A DNA stretch of 64,000 nucleotides, from the NCBI RefSeq assembly GCF_900199455.1, contig NZ_FZQR01000003.1, positions 372,001 through 436,000 of the forward strand, given 5' to 3'. The stretch is from Mesorhizobium carmichaelinearum (GTDB lineage Bacteria; Pseudomonadota; Alphaproteobacteria; Rhizobiales; Rhizobiaceae). A program made the translations under genes and the position numbers. Positions 1-8,872 of this stretch are shown here, piece by piece. Numbering within the stretch: the stretch's first letter is position 1; every line of letters starts with the position of its first letter. The notes beneath the pieces are model-generated. The model saw only the letters and a program-made list of their open reading frames with translations. It did not search any database and had not been told where the DNA came from.

Positions 1-231
1 TCGATCGCCGCCGCCTTGCTTGGCATCGTCCTCGGCGCCGTCGTCGGTGCCGTGGGCGGCTTCCTTGCCGGCTCGGTGATCGCCGATGTCGCCGAGGTAA
101 GCTGCTTCGAAGGTGGCTGCGGCTATTTCGCCGCCTTCTTCGGCCTGGGCGGGCTGGTGGTCGGCGCCATTGCCGGCGGCATTCTTGCCGTCTGGCTCGT
201 TCACCGGCGCAGGCGCAAGCCAGTGACATAG
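1..231 (+). CDS. Small membrane protein, 5' end outside window
   Basis: The frame is open to the first base, so the true start is probably upstream; a TTG at 16 is only a fallback. The visible 76 codons hold two hydrophobic Gly/Ala/Val-rich stretches with glycine-zipper spacing, separated by a short loop with two Cys (SCFEGGC), and end in a basic tail (RRRRK). This suggests a two-helix inner-membrane protein with a cytoplasmic C-terminus. I do not recognise a family and assign no function. Confidence 0.55.
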   Translation, partial: SIAAALLGIVLGAVVGAVGGFLAGSVIADVAEVSCFEGGCGYFAAFFGLGGLVVGAIAGGILAVWLVHRRRRKPVT

Positions 232-347
232 GGAGAGGAAGCCCTTCAAATTCGCGTATCGCGGTTGCGGGCAAGTCATGCGCACTCTATTTCTCGCAGG
301 GGATACGTGCCGGAGATCCCGTCCAGGATCGGCCGGGGGAGAGCTTG

Positions 348-671
348 ATGTTTCGCTTCATTTTTCGTCTTGCGGCCATGGTCGCGCTGTCGGTTTCCGT
401 CATCATGGCGGTGCTCGACACGACGCGCACGGTGGCGGCTTCGGCGCTTGTGCTGACCCCGCTCAATGCCAGCTGGCTGGCCGTCTCGCCGGACACGCGG
501 GCCGCCTTCGAAACCTTCGTCCGCGCCAAGGCCAGTCCGCTGCTGTGGGACGGCGCCATCGCCTGGGTGCTCAACCAGCCGGGCTTTGCCGTGTTCGCGG
601 TGCTGGCCTTCCTGCTCTACGCCATCGGCTACCGCTGGCAGCGGCGCACGGGCCAATTCGCCGCCAACTGA
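348..671 (+). CDS. Hypothetical two-helix membrane protein
   Basis: 107 residues from an ATG at 348 preceded by GGGGGAGAG, a good ribosome binding site; a TTG at 345 is less likely. One hydrophobic helix lies at about residues 5-35 (FRFIFRLAAMVALSVSVIMA) and a second near 78-95 (FAVFAVLAFLLYAIGY), followed by a short basic cytoplasmic tail. The loop between them is probably periplasmic. The gene lies 38 bp upstream of msrA on the same strand and may share its transcript. Family not recognised; function unknown. Confidence 0.6.
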   Translation: MFRFIFRLAAMVALSVSVIMAVLDTTRTVAASALVLTPLNASWLAVSPDTRAAFETFVRAKASPLLWDGAIAWVLNQPGFAVFAVLAFLLYAIGYRWQRRTGQFAAN

Positions 672-709
672 TCAATTTTCTTGCATCCTGACGGGAAGGA
701 AAGCCGCGC

Positions 710-1372
710 ATGTTCTTTCTCAGCGACATGCTGAACAAGAAGCTCAATATGCCGAAGCCGTCCGAGGCTTTGCCGGGTCGTGCCAAGGCGATCCAGACAA
801 TTTCCAAGCACCATGTCTTGAAAAGGCCGCTCAAGGGGCCCTACCCCGAGGGGCTGGAGACGGCGATGTTCGGGCTCGGCTGCTTCTGGGGCGCCGAGCG
901 CCTGTTCTGGCAGACCGAAGGCGTCTGGGTTACCGCCGTCGGCTATGCCGGCGGCATCACGCCCAATCCGACCTATCAGGAAACCTGCACCGGGCTGACC
1001 GGCCATGCCGAAGTAGTGCTGGTCGTCTTCGACCCCAAGATCGTCTCCTATGCCGACCTTCTGCGGCTGTTCTGGGAAAGCCATGACCCGACGCAAGGCA
1101 TGCGCCAGGGCAATGATGTCGGCACCACCTACCGCTCCGCGATCTACACATCCGGCGATGCGCAATTCCAGGCGGCAAACGCCTCGCGCGACGCCTATCA
1201 GGCCGCGCTGCGCGGTGCCGGCCACGGCAGGATCACCACCGAGATCGCACCGGCGCCCGCCTTCTACTTCGCCGAGGCCGATCACCAGCAATATCTGGCA
1301 AAGAACCCTTACGGTTATTGCAACCTCAAGGGCACGGGCATCGCCTGCGCCATGCCGGCCGCCACCGCCTGA
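710..1372 (+). CDS. msrA: Peptide-methionine (S)-S-oxide reductase MsrA
   Basis: Reduces methionine-S-sulfoxide in proteins, restoring oxidised methionines. The 220-residue protein carries the MsrA signature GCFWG with catalytic Cys58, and a C-terminal GYC...GIAC pair of cysteines that probably serves as resolving residues regenerated by thioredoxin. Residues 1-50 are the N-terminal extension common to alphaproteobacterial MsrA. The ATG follows AGGAAAG at good spacing. No msrB is nearby. A hairpin at 1435-1455 may end the transcript. Confidence 0.95.
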   Translation: MFFLSDMLNKKLNMPKPSEALPGRAKAIQTISKHHVLKRPLKGPYPEGLETAMFGLGCFWGAERLFWQTEGVWVTAVGYAGGITPNPTYQETCTGLTGHAEVVLVVFDPKIVSYADLLRLFWESHDPTQGMRQGNDVGTTYRSAIYTSGDAQFQAANASRDAYQAALRGAGHGRITTEIAPAPAFYFAEADHQQYLAKNPYGYCNLKGTGIACAMPAATA

Positions 1373-1434
1373 GGGCTTACGCGCAAGGATCGGACTGCGG
1401 CATGGTCCGCCCGTGGCACGCTTTTCCAAAAGGT

Positions 1435-1455
1435 CAAAATTCCGCGTGAATTTTG
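1435..1455 (+). terminator. AT-rich hairpin after msrA
   Basis: CAAAATTC and GAATTTTG form a perfect 8-bp stem around a 5-nt loop, followed by TTTCG. Its place 63 bp after the msrA stop suggests a terminator, although the T run is short. It could also be part of a dispersed repeat. Confidence 0.4.
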
Positions 1456-1476
1456 TTTCGGGCCGTGCCAGATTGC

Positions 1477-1505
1477 CCAGGAGCGGGAGGGGAATACACT
1501 CCTGG
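1477..1505. promoter_or_regulatory. Inverted repeat upstream of the BMP gene
   Basis: CCAGGAG (1477-1483) and CTCCTGG (1499-1505) are a perfect 7-bp inverted repeat with a 15-bp spacer, 80 bp before the start of the nucleoside-binding protein gene. It could be an operator for a nucleoside-responsive repressor or a leader hairpin. No promoter elements could be fixed with confidence. Confidence 0.3.
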
Positions 1506-1584
1506 CTGACGTCGCGTGGTTGCCGGTGAACCGGGCAGCCAGGCGGTGCGTAACGGAAAAAATAACCGACAGGGTGTGGATCAC

Positions 1585-2574
1585 ATGAAACGTATCGTTC
1601 TCGGCCTCTTGGCCGCAACCGCAATGGTTCTTCCGGCTTTCGCCGCGGATGTCCAGCCGGCCATCCTCTATGATCTGGGCGGCAAGTTCGACAAATCCTT
1701 CAACGAGGCTGCCTTCCATGGCGCCGAGAAATTCAAGACCGAGACCGGCGTCCCCTATGTCGAGTTCGAGGTCTCCAACGCCTCGCAGCGCGAGCAGGCG
1801 CTGCGCCGCTTCGCCGAGGACGGCCACAACCCGATCGTCATGGCCGGCTTTGCCTGGGAGGATGCGCTGAAGAAGGTCGCGGCCGAATATCCCGATCTCA
1901 ACTTCGCCATCATCGACGACGCCGTCGATCTGCCCAATGTCCGCTCGCTGGTGTTCAAGGAGAATGAAGGCTCCTACCTCGTCGGCATCATGGCGGCGAT
2001 GGCATCGAAGACGAAGAAGGTCTCCTTCATCGGCGGCATGGACATCCCGCTGATCCGCAAGTTCGAATGCGGTTATGTCGGCGGCGCCAAGTCCGCCGGC
2101 GCGACCGACGTCATCCAGAACATGACCGGCGACACGCCGGCCGCCTGGAACGACCCGGCCAAGGGCGGCGAAATCGCCAAGACGCAGATCGACCAGGGCT
2201 CCGACGTGGTCTACGCCGCCGCCGGCGGCACCGGCGTCGGCGTGCTGCAGGCGGCGGCGGATGCCGGCAAGCTCGGCATCGGTGTCGATTCCAACCAGAA
2301 TGGCCTGCAGCCAGGCAAGGTCCTGACCTCGATGATGAAGCGCGTCGACGTTGCCGTCTACACCGCCTTCATGGACGGCAAGAACGGCACCTTCAAGGGC
2401 GGCCTCGAAAACCTCGGCCTCAAGGAAGGCGGCGTCGACTACGCCATGGACGACAACAACAAGGCGCTGGTCACCCCTGAGATGAAGGCGGCGGTCGAGA
2501 AGGCCAAGGCCGACATCATCGCCGGCAAGATCCAGGTGCACGACTACACGGCCGACAACGCCTGCCCCTATTGA
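1585..2574 (+). CDS. BMP-family ABC transporter substrate-binding protein (nucleoside type)
   Basis: A 329-residue periplasmic binding protein of the BMP/Med family (PnrA, BmpA), whose characterised members bind purine nucleosides. The ATG at 1585 starts a clear signal peptide, MKRIVLGLLAATAMVLPAFA, cleaved before ADVQP. Family motifs include YDLGGKFDKSFNEAAFHG near the N-terminus and the hinge region IGVDSNQNGLQPG. It most likely feeds the ABC transporter at 3962-7600, although three unrelated genes lie between. A strong terminator follows at 2596, so it has its own transcript, which suits a binding protein made in excess. Confidence 0.9.
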   Translation: MKRIVLGLLAATAMVLPAFAADVQPAILYDLGGKFDKSFNEAAFHGAEKFKTETGVPYVEFEVSNASQREQALRRFAEDGHNPIVMAGFAWEDALKKVAAEYPDLNFAIIDDAVDLPNVRSLVFKENEGSYLVGIMAAMASKTKKVSFIGGMDIPLIRKFECGYVGGAKSAGATDVIQNMTGDTPAAWNDPAKGGEIAKTQIDQGSDVVYAAAGGTGVGVLQAAADAGKLGIGVDSNQNGLQPGKVLTSMMKRVDVAVYTAFMDGKNGTFKGGLENLGLKEGGVDYAMDDNNKALVTPEMKAAVEKAKADIIAGKIQVHDYTADNACPY

Positions 2575-2595
2575 TCGGCAAACACTCATTTTGCG

Positions 2596-2630
2596 AACCG
2601 CCGGGCTTTGTCCCGGCGGTTTTGTTTTTG
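2596..2630 (+). terminator. Rho-independent terminator of the BMP gene
   Basis: A perfect 10-bp stem (AACCGCCGGG / CCCGGCGGTT) with a 6-nt loop is followed by TTGTTTTTG, starting 22 bp after the stop codon. This is a textbook intrinsic terminator and rules out the longer TTG-started reading of the next gene. Confidence 0.9.
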
Positions 2631-2656
2631 GAAGACGTCTGACGACCGAGGCAAGA

Positions 2657-3118
2657 GTGAAGCCGATCATAGAACCCATGACCGAACGCGACGTCGAGGC
2701 GGTGACACGATTGCGCGTTGCCGCCTTTTTCGAGGGTAGCGCGAGGACGCCGGATGAGGACGCTGCCGGGCTCCGGACACTCCTGGCCGGGGACGGCTTC
2801 GAGACGGCGCTGGTGGCGCGGGTCGACGACGTAGCGGCCGGCACATGCCTGCTGGTCCGCCGCGAATTGGAACCCGCGCACGACCTGACGCCATGGTTGG
2901 CTGGCTTGGTCGTCGATCACAACCACCGCAAGAAGGGGATCGGCCGCGCGCTGGTCGCGGCCATCGAAGCGCATGCGGCGTCGATCGGTGTGGAGAGGCT
3001 CTACCTCTATACGTGGGAAGCGCGTGATTTCTATTCTGCGCTCGGCTGGGTGGTCGTCGAGCCGTTCGAGCAGGACAGTCACCCAATGCTGCTGATGTCG
3101 CGCGAACTCCGGCTATAA
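2657..3118 (+). CDS. GNAT-family N-acetyltransferase
   Basis: 153 residues from a GTG at 2657 that follows GAGGCAAG; an ATG at 2678 would shorten it by seven residues. The fold is recognisable from the acetyl-CoA pyrophosphate loop, HNHRKKGIGRALVAAIEAHA (motif A, Q/RxxGxG/A type), preceded by the beta-4 strand AGLVVDHN and followed by YTWEARDFYSALGW. The substrate cannot be told from sequence. The 3' end overlaps the convergent anti-sigma-like gene by 6 bp. Confidence 0.85.
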   Translation: MKPIIEPMTERDVEAVTRLRVAAFFEGSARTPDEDAAGLRTLLAGDGFETALVARVDDVAAGTCLLVRRELEPAHDLTPWLAGLVVDHNHRKKGIGRALVAAIEAHAASIGVERLYLYTWEARDFYSALGWVVVEPFEQDSHPMLLMSRELRL

Positions 3119-3514
3119 GCGGCCCACGAGATAGCCGAGTGCGAAGACCACTATCCGCACGATGGCGATGACGGTGCCGCGCCGGCCGCCAAGCGAATGC
3201 ACGCCAATGCCGTATGGTGGCCGGGACAGGCTTCGAATCACCGTCCCCGGTTTGGCATCGCTGCTGCCCAGACCGACGCTGCGCATCTGCGGCAATTCGG
3301 CGAGGCGTTGCGTGACCAGCGCCCAATGATTGGCGGGCAAGGCAGGTTTTTCGACGCGGTCGAAGACATGCATGCGTTCGGCCAGCCGCACGACCGCGTC
3401 GCGGAAGGCGGGATCGATCTCGAGGTCGCGCTCGGCCCGCTCGCGCTCCGCGTCGTTCATCAGGCCGAGCACATAGTCGCCGGCCCTTGCGATACGGTCG
3501 CTTTCACTGGCCAT
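3113..3514 (-). CDS. Anti-sigma-factor-like membrane protein
   Basis: 133 residues. The N-terminal part (DYVLGLMNDAERERAERD) matches the helical sigma-binding domain of RskA-type anti-sigma factors, without Cys or His zinc ligands. After a polar linker, the C-terminus has one hydrophobic segment (TVIAIVRIVVFALGYLVGRL) that could anchor it in the membrane. No ECF sigma factor gene is nearby, so its partner is unknown, and the periplasmic sensor part is nearly absent. slyX lies just upstream on the same strand. Confidence 0.6.
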   Translation of the reverse strand: MASESDRIARAGDYVLGLMNDAERERAERDLEIDPAFRDAVVRLAERMHVFDRVEKPALPANHWALVTQRLAELPQMRSVGLGSSDAKPGTVIRSLSRPPYGIGVHSLGGRRGTVIAIVRIVVFALGYLVGRL

Positions 3515-3536
3515 GATTTGCGCCCTCCCCTTTTCC

Positions 3537-3746
3537 TCACCAGTGTGGCGGCTTGGTTACGGGCACGTCGGGTGCCGACTGTTCCTCCAGCGCCAGGAAA
3601 CGGTCGGTCAGGGCGTCGAGCTTGCGCTGCATGCGTTCGACCACCTTCCACTGCTCGGCGATCTGGCCCGACAGTTCCTCGATGGTCTTTTCCTGCTCGG
3701 CGGCGCGGATTTCCAGCGTCGTCAGCCGGTCGGCGGGCATGATCAT
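3537..3746 (-). CDS. slyX: SlyX family protein
   Basis: 69 residues, almost all predicted coiled coil (LEIRAAEQEKTIEELSGQ onward), ending in KPPHW, the Pro-Pro-His-aromatic tail typical of SlyX. The ATG at 3746 was chosen because AGGGA precedes it by 6 nt; a start at 3782 would add 12 unconserved residues, and a second ATG lies two codons downstream. The cellular role of SlyX is not established. It lies 22 bp upstream of the anti-sigma-like gene and may be cotranscribed with it. Confidence 0.8.
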   Translation of the reverse strand: MIMPADRLTTLEIRAAEQEKTIEELSGQIAEQWKVVERMQRKLDALTDRFLALEEQSAPDVPVTKPPHW

Positions 3747-3804
3747 TTGCAGTCCCTGATGCTGCGCCACAATGCCTTGCATCGTGATGCGAATTTCGAC
3801 GTCG

Positions 3805-3822
3805 TCATATTAGCGAATATGA
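3805..3822. promoter_or_regulatory. Palindrome in the nucleoside transporter promoter region
   Basis: TCATATT and AATATGA form a perfect 7-bp inverted repeat around AGCG. It sits in the 215-bp gap between slyX and the ABC transporter operon, where promoters for both directions should lie. Candidate operator; the binding protein is unknown. Confidence 0.35.
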
Positions 3823-3961
3823 AGCTGGCGGACACGTTGGAAATTGACAAGCACACCGTGATTTGCCGAGAGTGGATACTGCTCCGGCCAATTGGCATGG
3901 GCGGAGCGTCATGCTAGGCGTTTTGACCAAGCGATAAAAAAATAAGAGTGGGACTGGCTGC

Positions 3962-5491
3962 ATGGCGCAAGCCGCAATCGAACTGATCGGCATCAACAAG
4001 AGTTTTGGCGCCGTGCGTGCCAACCGCGACATCAATCTGGAGATCGCGCGCGGCACCATCCATGGCATCGTCGGCGAGAACGGCGCCGGCAAGTCGACGC
4101 TGATGTCGATCCTTTATGGCTTCTACCAGGCCGACAGCGGCGAAATCCGCGTCGGCGGCCAGCCGGCGTCGATCAAGACGCCCAACGACGCGATCGCGCT
4201 CGGCATCGGCATGGTGCACCAGCATTTCATGCTGGTCGACAATTTCACGGTGCTGGAAAACATCATTCTTGGCGCCGAAAGCGATGCGCTGCTGAAGCGC
4301 AGCATCACCAAGGCGCGTTCCGAGCTGGAGCGGCTGGAGCGCGAATACGGGCTCGAGGTCGATCCCGACGCCATCATCGAGGAACTGCCGGTCGGCCTGC
4401 AGCAGCGCGTCGAAATCCTCAAGGCGCTCTATCGCGGCGCCGAAATCCTGATCCTCGACGAGCCGACCGGCGTGTTGACGCCGGCCGAGGCCGACCACCT
4501 GTTCCGCATCCTCAAGCAGTTGAAGGAGCAGGGAAAGACGGTGGTGCTGATCACCCACAAGCTGCGCGAGATCATGGCCATCACCGACACCGTCTCGGTC
4601 ATGCGCCAAGGCACGATGGTGGCGACCCGCGAGACCAAGAAAACCACCGTCGAGGAACTGGCCGAACTGATGGTCGGGCGCCGTGTGCTGCTGCGGGTCG
4701 AGAAGGGCGAAGCCGAAGCCGGCGCCGTCAAGCTCGCGGTCAAGAACCTGACGGTCAAGGATTCCCGTGGCGTCACCATGGTCGACGACATCTCCTTCGA
4801 CCTGCGCGCCGGCGAGATCGTCGGCATTGCCGGCGTCGCAGGCAACGGCCAATCCGAACTGCTCGAGGCGATTTCCGGCATCAGGCACGCCGTTTCCGGC
4901 TCCGTCATGTTGGACGGCAAGCCGATCGATCTCACCGGCAAGGCCGACCCCGGCGAACTGCGCGACCGCGGGCTCGCTCACGTGCCGGAGGATCGCCATC
5001 ATGTCGGGCTGGTGCTGGCCTTCGAGGAAAACGAGAATTCCATCCTCGGTTATCACGACGACCCCCGCTATCTCAAAGGGCCGTTCCTCAACGTCGATGC
5101 CATCATGGCTGACGCCAAGGACAAGATAGAGAAATACGACATCCGGCCAAGCAATCCGCGGCTGAAGACGGCCAATTTCTCCGGCGGCAACCAGCAGAAG
5201 ATCGTGCTCGCGCGGGAAATGGAACAAGACCCGGGTGTTTTGATCGTCGGCCAGCCAACGCGCGGCGTCGATGTCGGCGCCATCGAATTCATCCACAAGC
5301 GCCTGATTGCCATGCGCGACCAGGGCAAGGCCGTGCTGGTGGTGTCGGTCGAGCTCGACGAGATCCGCTCGCTCTCCGACCGCATCCTGGTGATGTTTGC
5401 CGGCCGCATCGTCGGCGAGCGCGGCCCGGAGGCGACCGAGGGCGAGCTTGGCTTGCTGATGGCGGGCGTCGAGCAGGAGGCCGCCGCATGA
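3962..5491 (+). CDS. Nucleoside ABC transporter, double ATP-binding subunit
   Basis: A 509-residue ATPase with two ABC domains in one chain, as in sugar (RbsA-like) and BMP-type nucleoside transporters. Domain 1 has an intact Walker A (GENGAGKST, about residues 39-47), the variant signature LPVGLQQR and Walker B LILDEPTG. Domain 2 has a degenerate Walker A (GVAGNGQSE), the signature FSGGNQQ and LIVGQPTRGVD with Gln in place of the usual Asp-Glu; such asymmetry is normal in this family. It energises the two permeases that follow. Its stop overlaps the next ATG by 4 bp. Confidence 0.93.
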   Translation: MAQAAIELIGINKSFGAVRANRDINLEIARGTIHGIVGENGAGKSTLMSILYGFYQADSGEIRVGGQPASIKTPNDAIALGIGMVHQHFMLVDNFTVLENIILGAESDALLKRSITKARSELERLEREYGLEVDPDAIIEELPVGLQQRVEILKALYRGAEILILDEPTGVLTPAEADHLFRILKQLKEQGKTVVLITHKLREIMAITDTVSVMRQGTMVATRETKKTTVEELAELMVGRRVLLRVEKGEAEAGAVKLAVKNLTVKDSRGVTMVDDISFDLRAGEIVGIAGVAGNGQSELLEAISGIRHAVSGSVMLDGKPIDLTGKADPGELRDRGLAHVPEDRHHVGLVLAFEENENSILGYHDDPRYLKGPFLNVDAIMADAKDKIEKYDIRPSNPRLKTANFSGGNQQKIVLAREMEQDPGVLIVGQPTRGVDVGAIEFIHKRLIAMRDQGKAVLVVSVELDEIRSLSDRILVMFAGRIVGERGPEATEGELGLLMAGVEQEAAA

Positions 5492-6627
5492 GCACGCCTT
5501 ACGCCAAACTGCCGGCCTGGGCCGATTATGGGCTGATCCCGCTGATCAACCTCTCGGTGGCCTTCATCGTCGCCGGCTTCGTCGTGCTGCTGGTCGGTGA
5601 GAACCCGTTCCGCGCCGCCGTCATCCTGGTCGAGGGCGCCTTCGGCAAGGGAACCGGCATCGCCTTCACCCTCTTCTATGCCACCACCTTCATCTTCACC
5701 GGACTTTCGGTGGCGGTGGCGGCGCATTGCGGCCTGTTCAACATCGGCACCGAGGGGCAGGCCTACATTTCTGGCCTTGGCATCGCCATCGTCTGCCTGT
5801 CCTTCGACAGCACGCTGCCCTGGTGGCTGACATTTCCGCTGGCCATCGTCGCTTCGGCGGTTGTCGGCGCTTTGTGGGCGTTGATCCCCGCCTATCTACA
5901 GGCCAAGCGCGGCTCGCACATCGTCATCACCACCATCATGTTCAACTTCATCGCCGCCTCGATCATGGTCTATCTGCTGGTCGGACCGTTGAAGCCTGCA
6001 GGGTCGCAAGCCCCGCAGACGCGCAACTTCTTCGCCGGGGCCGAACTGCCGAAGCTCAACTGGATCATCGAGCTGTTCGGCGCCAAGATCCGCTCGGCGC
6101 CGCTCAACGTCACCTTCCTGCTGGCGCTGCTCATGGCCTTCCTGGTCTGGCTGCTGATCTGGCGCACCAAGCTCGGCTATGAGATGCGCACCTATGGCCA
6201 CAGCCCGAAGGCGGCGCGCTATGCCGGCATTTCGGAAACCCGCATCATCATCACCGCGATGATGATCTCGGGTGCGCTGGCCGGCATGATGGCGCTCAAT
6301 CCGGTGATGGGCGACCAGCACAATGTCGCGATCGACTTCGTCTCCGGCGCCGGTTTCGTCGGCATCGCCGTGGCGCTGATGGGGCGCCTGCATCCGGTCG
6401 GCATCGTGCTGGCGGCGGTCCTGTTCGGCATGCTCTATCAGGGCGGTGCCGAACTCGCCTTCGAGATGCCGGCGATCAGCCGTGACATGATCGTCATCAT
6501 CCAGGGTCTGGTGATCCTGTTCGCCGGCGCGCTGGAACACATGTTCAGGCCTTACATCCAGGCGCTGTTCGCCTCGTTCAGCCCGAGGTCGGTCGGCATG
6601 GAAGCGGTCAAGGGAAAGGGCGCCTGA
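5488..6627 (+). CDS. Nucleoside ABC transporter permease, first subunit
   Basis: A 379-residue integral membrane protein of the BPD_transp_2 family with about eight to ten hydrophobic helices. Recognisable family stretches are ALWALIPAYLQAKRGSHIVI and YGHSPKAARYAGI, the latter being the cytoplasmic loop that contacts the ATPase. It forms the pore together with the next permease. It starts inside the ATPase stop codon (ATGA), so translation is probably coupled. In characterised relatives (B. subtilis NupNOPQ, streptococcal RnsBACD) the substrate is guanosine or other nucleosides; substrate here is inferred. Confidence 0.93.
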   Translation: MSTPYAKLPAWADYGLIPLINLSVAFIVAGFVVLLVGENPFRAAVILVEGAFGKGTGIAFTLFYATTFIFTGLSVAVAAHCGLFNIGTEGQAYISGLGIAIVCLSFDSTLPWWLTFPLAIVASAVVGALWALIPAYLQAKRGSHIVITTIMFNFIAASIMVYLLVGPLKPAGSQAPQTRNFFAGAELPKLNWIIELFGAKIRSAPLNVTFLLALLMAFLVWLLIWRTKLGYEMRTYGHSPKAARYAGISETRIIITAMMISGALAGMMALNPVMGDQHNVAIDFVSGAGFVGIAVALMGRLHPVGIVLAAVLFGMLYQGGAELAFEMPAISRDMIVIIQGLVILFAGALEHMFRPYIQALFASFSPRSVGMEAVKGKGA

Positions 6628-6628
6628 G

Positions 6629-7600
6629 ATGGATGTCTTTATCGCCATCGTGCAGATTTTGGACTCGACCATCCGCCTGTCGGTGCCCTTGCTGCTCGCC
6701 TGCCTCGCCGGCCTCTTTTCCGAGCGCTCCGGCATCTTCGACATCGGCCTGGAAGGTAAGATGCTGGTCGGCGCCTTCGCCGGCGCCGCCGCGGCTTCCG
6801 TGTTCCATTCGGCCTTTATCGGCCTCGGCATGGCGATCCTGATTTCGGTCGCCTTTGCCATGGTGCACGGCTTCGCCTCGATCACCCATCGGGGCAACCA
6901 GATCGTTTCCGGCGTGGCGATCAATTTCATCGCCGCCGGCTCGACCATCATCCTCGGCCAGGCCTGGTTCAGCCAAGGCGGGCGCACGCCGGCGCTGCAA
7001 CCGGGCGAGCGGTTCGACGCGATTGTCTGGCCCGGCGCCGAAGCGGTCCGGGATGTGCCGATCATCGGGCCGATCTATGCGGAACTGATCTCAGGCCATT
7101 CGCTGCTGGTCTACCTCGCCTTTCTGATGGTGCCGTTCACCTGGTGGGTGCTGTTTCGCACCCGCTTTGGCCTTAGGCTGCGCGCCGTCGGCGAGAACCC
7201 GGCCGCTGTCGACACTGCCGGCATTTCGGTCGCCTGGCTGCGCTACCGCGCGCTGATCTGCACCGGCATCCTCACCGGCGTCGCCGGCGCCTATCTGTCG
7301 ATGGTGCAGAATGGCGGCTTCGTGAAGGACATGACCGCCGGCAAGGGCTATATCGCGCTGGCCGCGCTGATCTTCGCCAAGTGGAAGCCGGTCAACGCCA
7401 TGTTCGCTTGTCTTTTGTTCGGCTTCCTCGACGCGGCGGCGATCCGCCTGCAGGGCTCGCCGCTGCCGATCATCGGCAAGGTGCCGGTGCAGTTCATGCA
7501 GGCGCTGCCCTATATCCTCACCGTCATCCTGCTCGCCGGCTTCATCGGCAAGGCGATCCCGCCGCGCGCCGGCGGCGTGCCCTACGTCAAGGAACGCTAG
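6629..7600 (+). CDS. Nucleoside ABC transporter permease, second subunit
   Basis: A 323-residue membrane protein, the shorter partner permease of BMP-type nucleoside transporters. The N-terminal LFSERSGIFDIGLEGKMLVG is the hallmark of this subunit, and LRLRAVGENPAAVDTAGI is the coupling loop. It begins 1 bp after the stop of the previous permease. The next gene, cdd, is 56 bp downstream on the same strand, tying transport directly to catabolism. Confidence 0.93.
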   Translation: MDVFIAIVQILDSTIRLSVPLLLACLAGLFSERSGIFDIGLEGKMLVGAFAGAAAASVFHSAFIGLGMAILISVAFAMVHGFASITHRGNQIVSGVAINFIAAGSTIILGQAWFSQGGRTPALQPGERFDAIVWPGAEAVRDVPIIGPIYAELISGHSLLVYLAFLMVPFTWWVLFRTRFGLRLRAVGENPAAVDTAGISVAWLRYRALICTGILTGVAGAYLSMVQNGGFVKDMTAGKGYIALAALIFAKWKPVNAMFACLLFGFLDAAAIRLQGSPLPIIGKVPVQFMQALPYILTVILLAGFIGKAIPPRAGGVPYVKER

Positions 7601-7656
7601 GCCCGGCGCGAGGCACGCGCCGGGTTTTGGACACGATCGTCGGAGAGAAGAACTGA

Positions 7657-8049
7657 ATGTCGCATGATCTGTTCGAAGCGGCCAGGACCGCCATGGCCAA
7701 GGCCTATGCGCCCTATTCGAAATTTCCCGTGGGTGCCGCCTTGCGCACCGAGGATGGGCGCGTCTTCACCGGCGCCAACATCGAGGTCGCCTCCTATCCG
7801 GAGGGCTGGTGCGCCGAGACCACCGCGCTTGGCCACTACATCATGGGCGGCGGTGGCAAAATCGTCGAAATCGCCGTCATTGCCGAACGCATGGCCAAAT
7901 GCTCGCCCTGCGGCGGCTGTCGCCAGCGGCTGGCCGAATTCTGCCGGCCGGACACAAAACTCTACCTCTGCGACAACACGGGCGTGGCCGAGACCGTGAC
8001 CATGGGCGACATGCTGCCCTACGGTTTTCGCGGCGATATTCTCAAATGA
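7657..8049 (+). CDS. cdd: Cytidine deaminase
   Basis: Deaminates cytidine and deoxycytidine to uridine and deoxyuridine. The 130-residue length matches the short tetrameric class. The zinc site is complete: CAE (Cys and catalytic Glu in GWCAETTALG) and PCGGC with two Cys ligands. The N-terminal AYAPYSKFPVGAAL is the substrate-binding motif. The start follows GAGAGAAG. It is probably cotranscribed with the transporter upstream and the two phosphorylases downstream. Confidence 0.95.
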   Translation: MSHDLFEAARTAMAKAYAPYSKFPVGAALRTEDGRVFTGANIEVASYPEGWCAETTALGHYIMGGGGKIVEIAVIAERMAKCSPCGGCRQRLAEFCRPDTKLYLCDNTGVAETVTMGDMLPYGFRGDILK

Positions 8050-8062
8050 AGAGCGGGCTGCA

Positions 8063-8872
8063 ATGACCGAAAAAACGGTGGACCATCTGATCGAAAGGCT
8101 GGACGGCCTGGCGCCGTCGACAGCGCTGGTGCTGGGTTCGGGCCTCGGCGTGCTGGTCGACCGGATCGAGCACCCGATCCGCGTCCCCTATGCCGAGCTG
8201 CCTGGCTTTCCCAGGAGCGGCGTCAGCGGCCATGCCGGCGAAGTGGTGGCCGGGCTGTTTGCCGGCACGCCGGTGCTGATGCTGTCCGGCCGCGCCCATT
8301 ACTATGAGCATGGCAACGCGGCGGCAATGCGCCCGGTGCTGGAAGTGCTCGCCGGCATCGGCATCACCAAACTGATCCTCACCAACGCCGCCGGTTCGGT
8401 CGACCCAGACATGCCGCCGGGCTCGGTGATGTTGCTCACCGACCACATCAACTTCTCCGGCAGCAATCCGCTGATCGGCGAGCCCAGCGACCGCCGTTTC
8501 GTCGGCCTGACCGAAGCCTATGATGCCGGCATCCGCAAGGCCATCGAACGCGCGGCGAAGGCGACCGGCACCACGCTGCACCAGGGCGTCTATATGTGGT
8601 TTTCCGGCCCGTGTTTCGAAACGCCGGCCGAAATCCGCATGGCACGCATCATGGGTGCCAACGCCGTCGGCATGTCGACCGTGCCGGAAGTCATTCTCGC
8701 CCGCTTCCTTGGCCTGCGCGTCGCCGCCTGCTCGGTCATCACCAATCTGGCGGCCGGCATGACCGGAGCCGAACTTTCGCACCAGGAGACCAAGGACATG
8801 GCGCCGGTCGGCGGGTCGCGGCTGGCAACGGTCCTGCACAGAGTGTTCCGTGACGGACTGCTGGAAAGCTGA
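8063..8872 (+). CDS. Purine-nucleoside phosphorylase (PNP/MTAP class II)
   Basis: 269 residues. Cleaves purine nucleosides with phosphate to the base and (deoxy)ribose-1-phosphate. The trimeric PNP family is shown by the N-terminal phosphate loop LVLGSGLG, by GRAHYYEHG, by TNAAGSVDPDMPPGSVMLL and by GPCFETPAEIRM with the following GANAVGMSTVPEV. Which purines are preferred (inosine and guanosine, or xanthosine) cannot be read from sequence. It starts 13 bp after cdd and its stop overlaps the deoA start (ATGC/TGATG arrangement). Confidence 0.93.
   Translation: MTEKTVDHLIERLDGLAPSTALVLGSGLGVLVDRIEHPIRVPYAELPGFPRSGVSGHAGEVVAGLFAGTPVLMLSGRAHYYEHGNAAAMRPVLEVLAGIGITKLILTNAAGSVDPDMPPGSVMLLTDHINFSGSNPLIGEPSDRRFVGLTEAYDAGIRKAIERAAKATGTTLHQGVYMWFSGPCFETPAEIRMARIMGANAVGMSTVPEVILARFLGLRVAACSVITNLAAGMTGAELSHQETKDMAPVGGSRLATVLHRVFRDGLLES

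Noticed and set aside
3113..3514. ECF sigma/anti-sigma pair
   Set aside because: The anti-sigma-like gene has no sigma factor gene beside it; slyX and an acetyltransferase are the neighbours.
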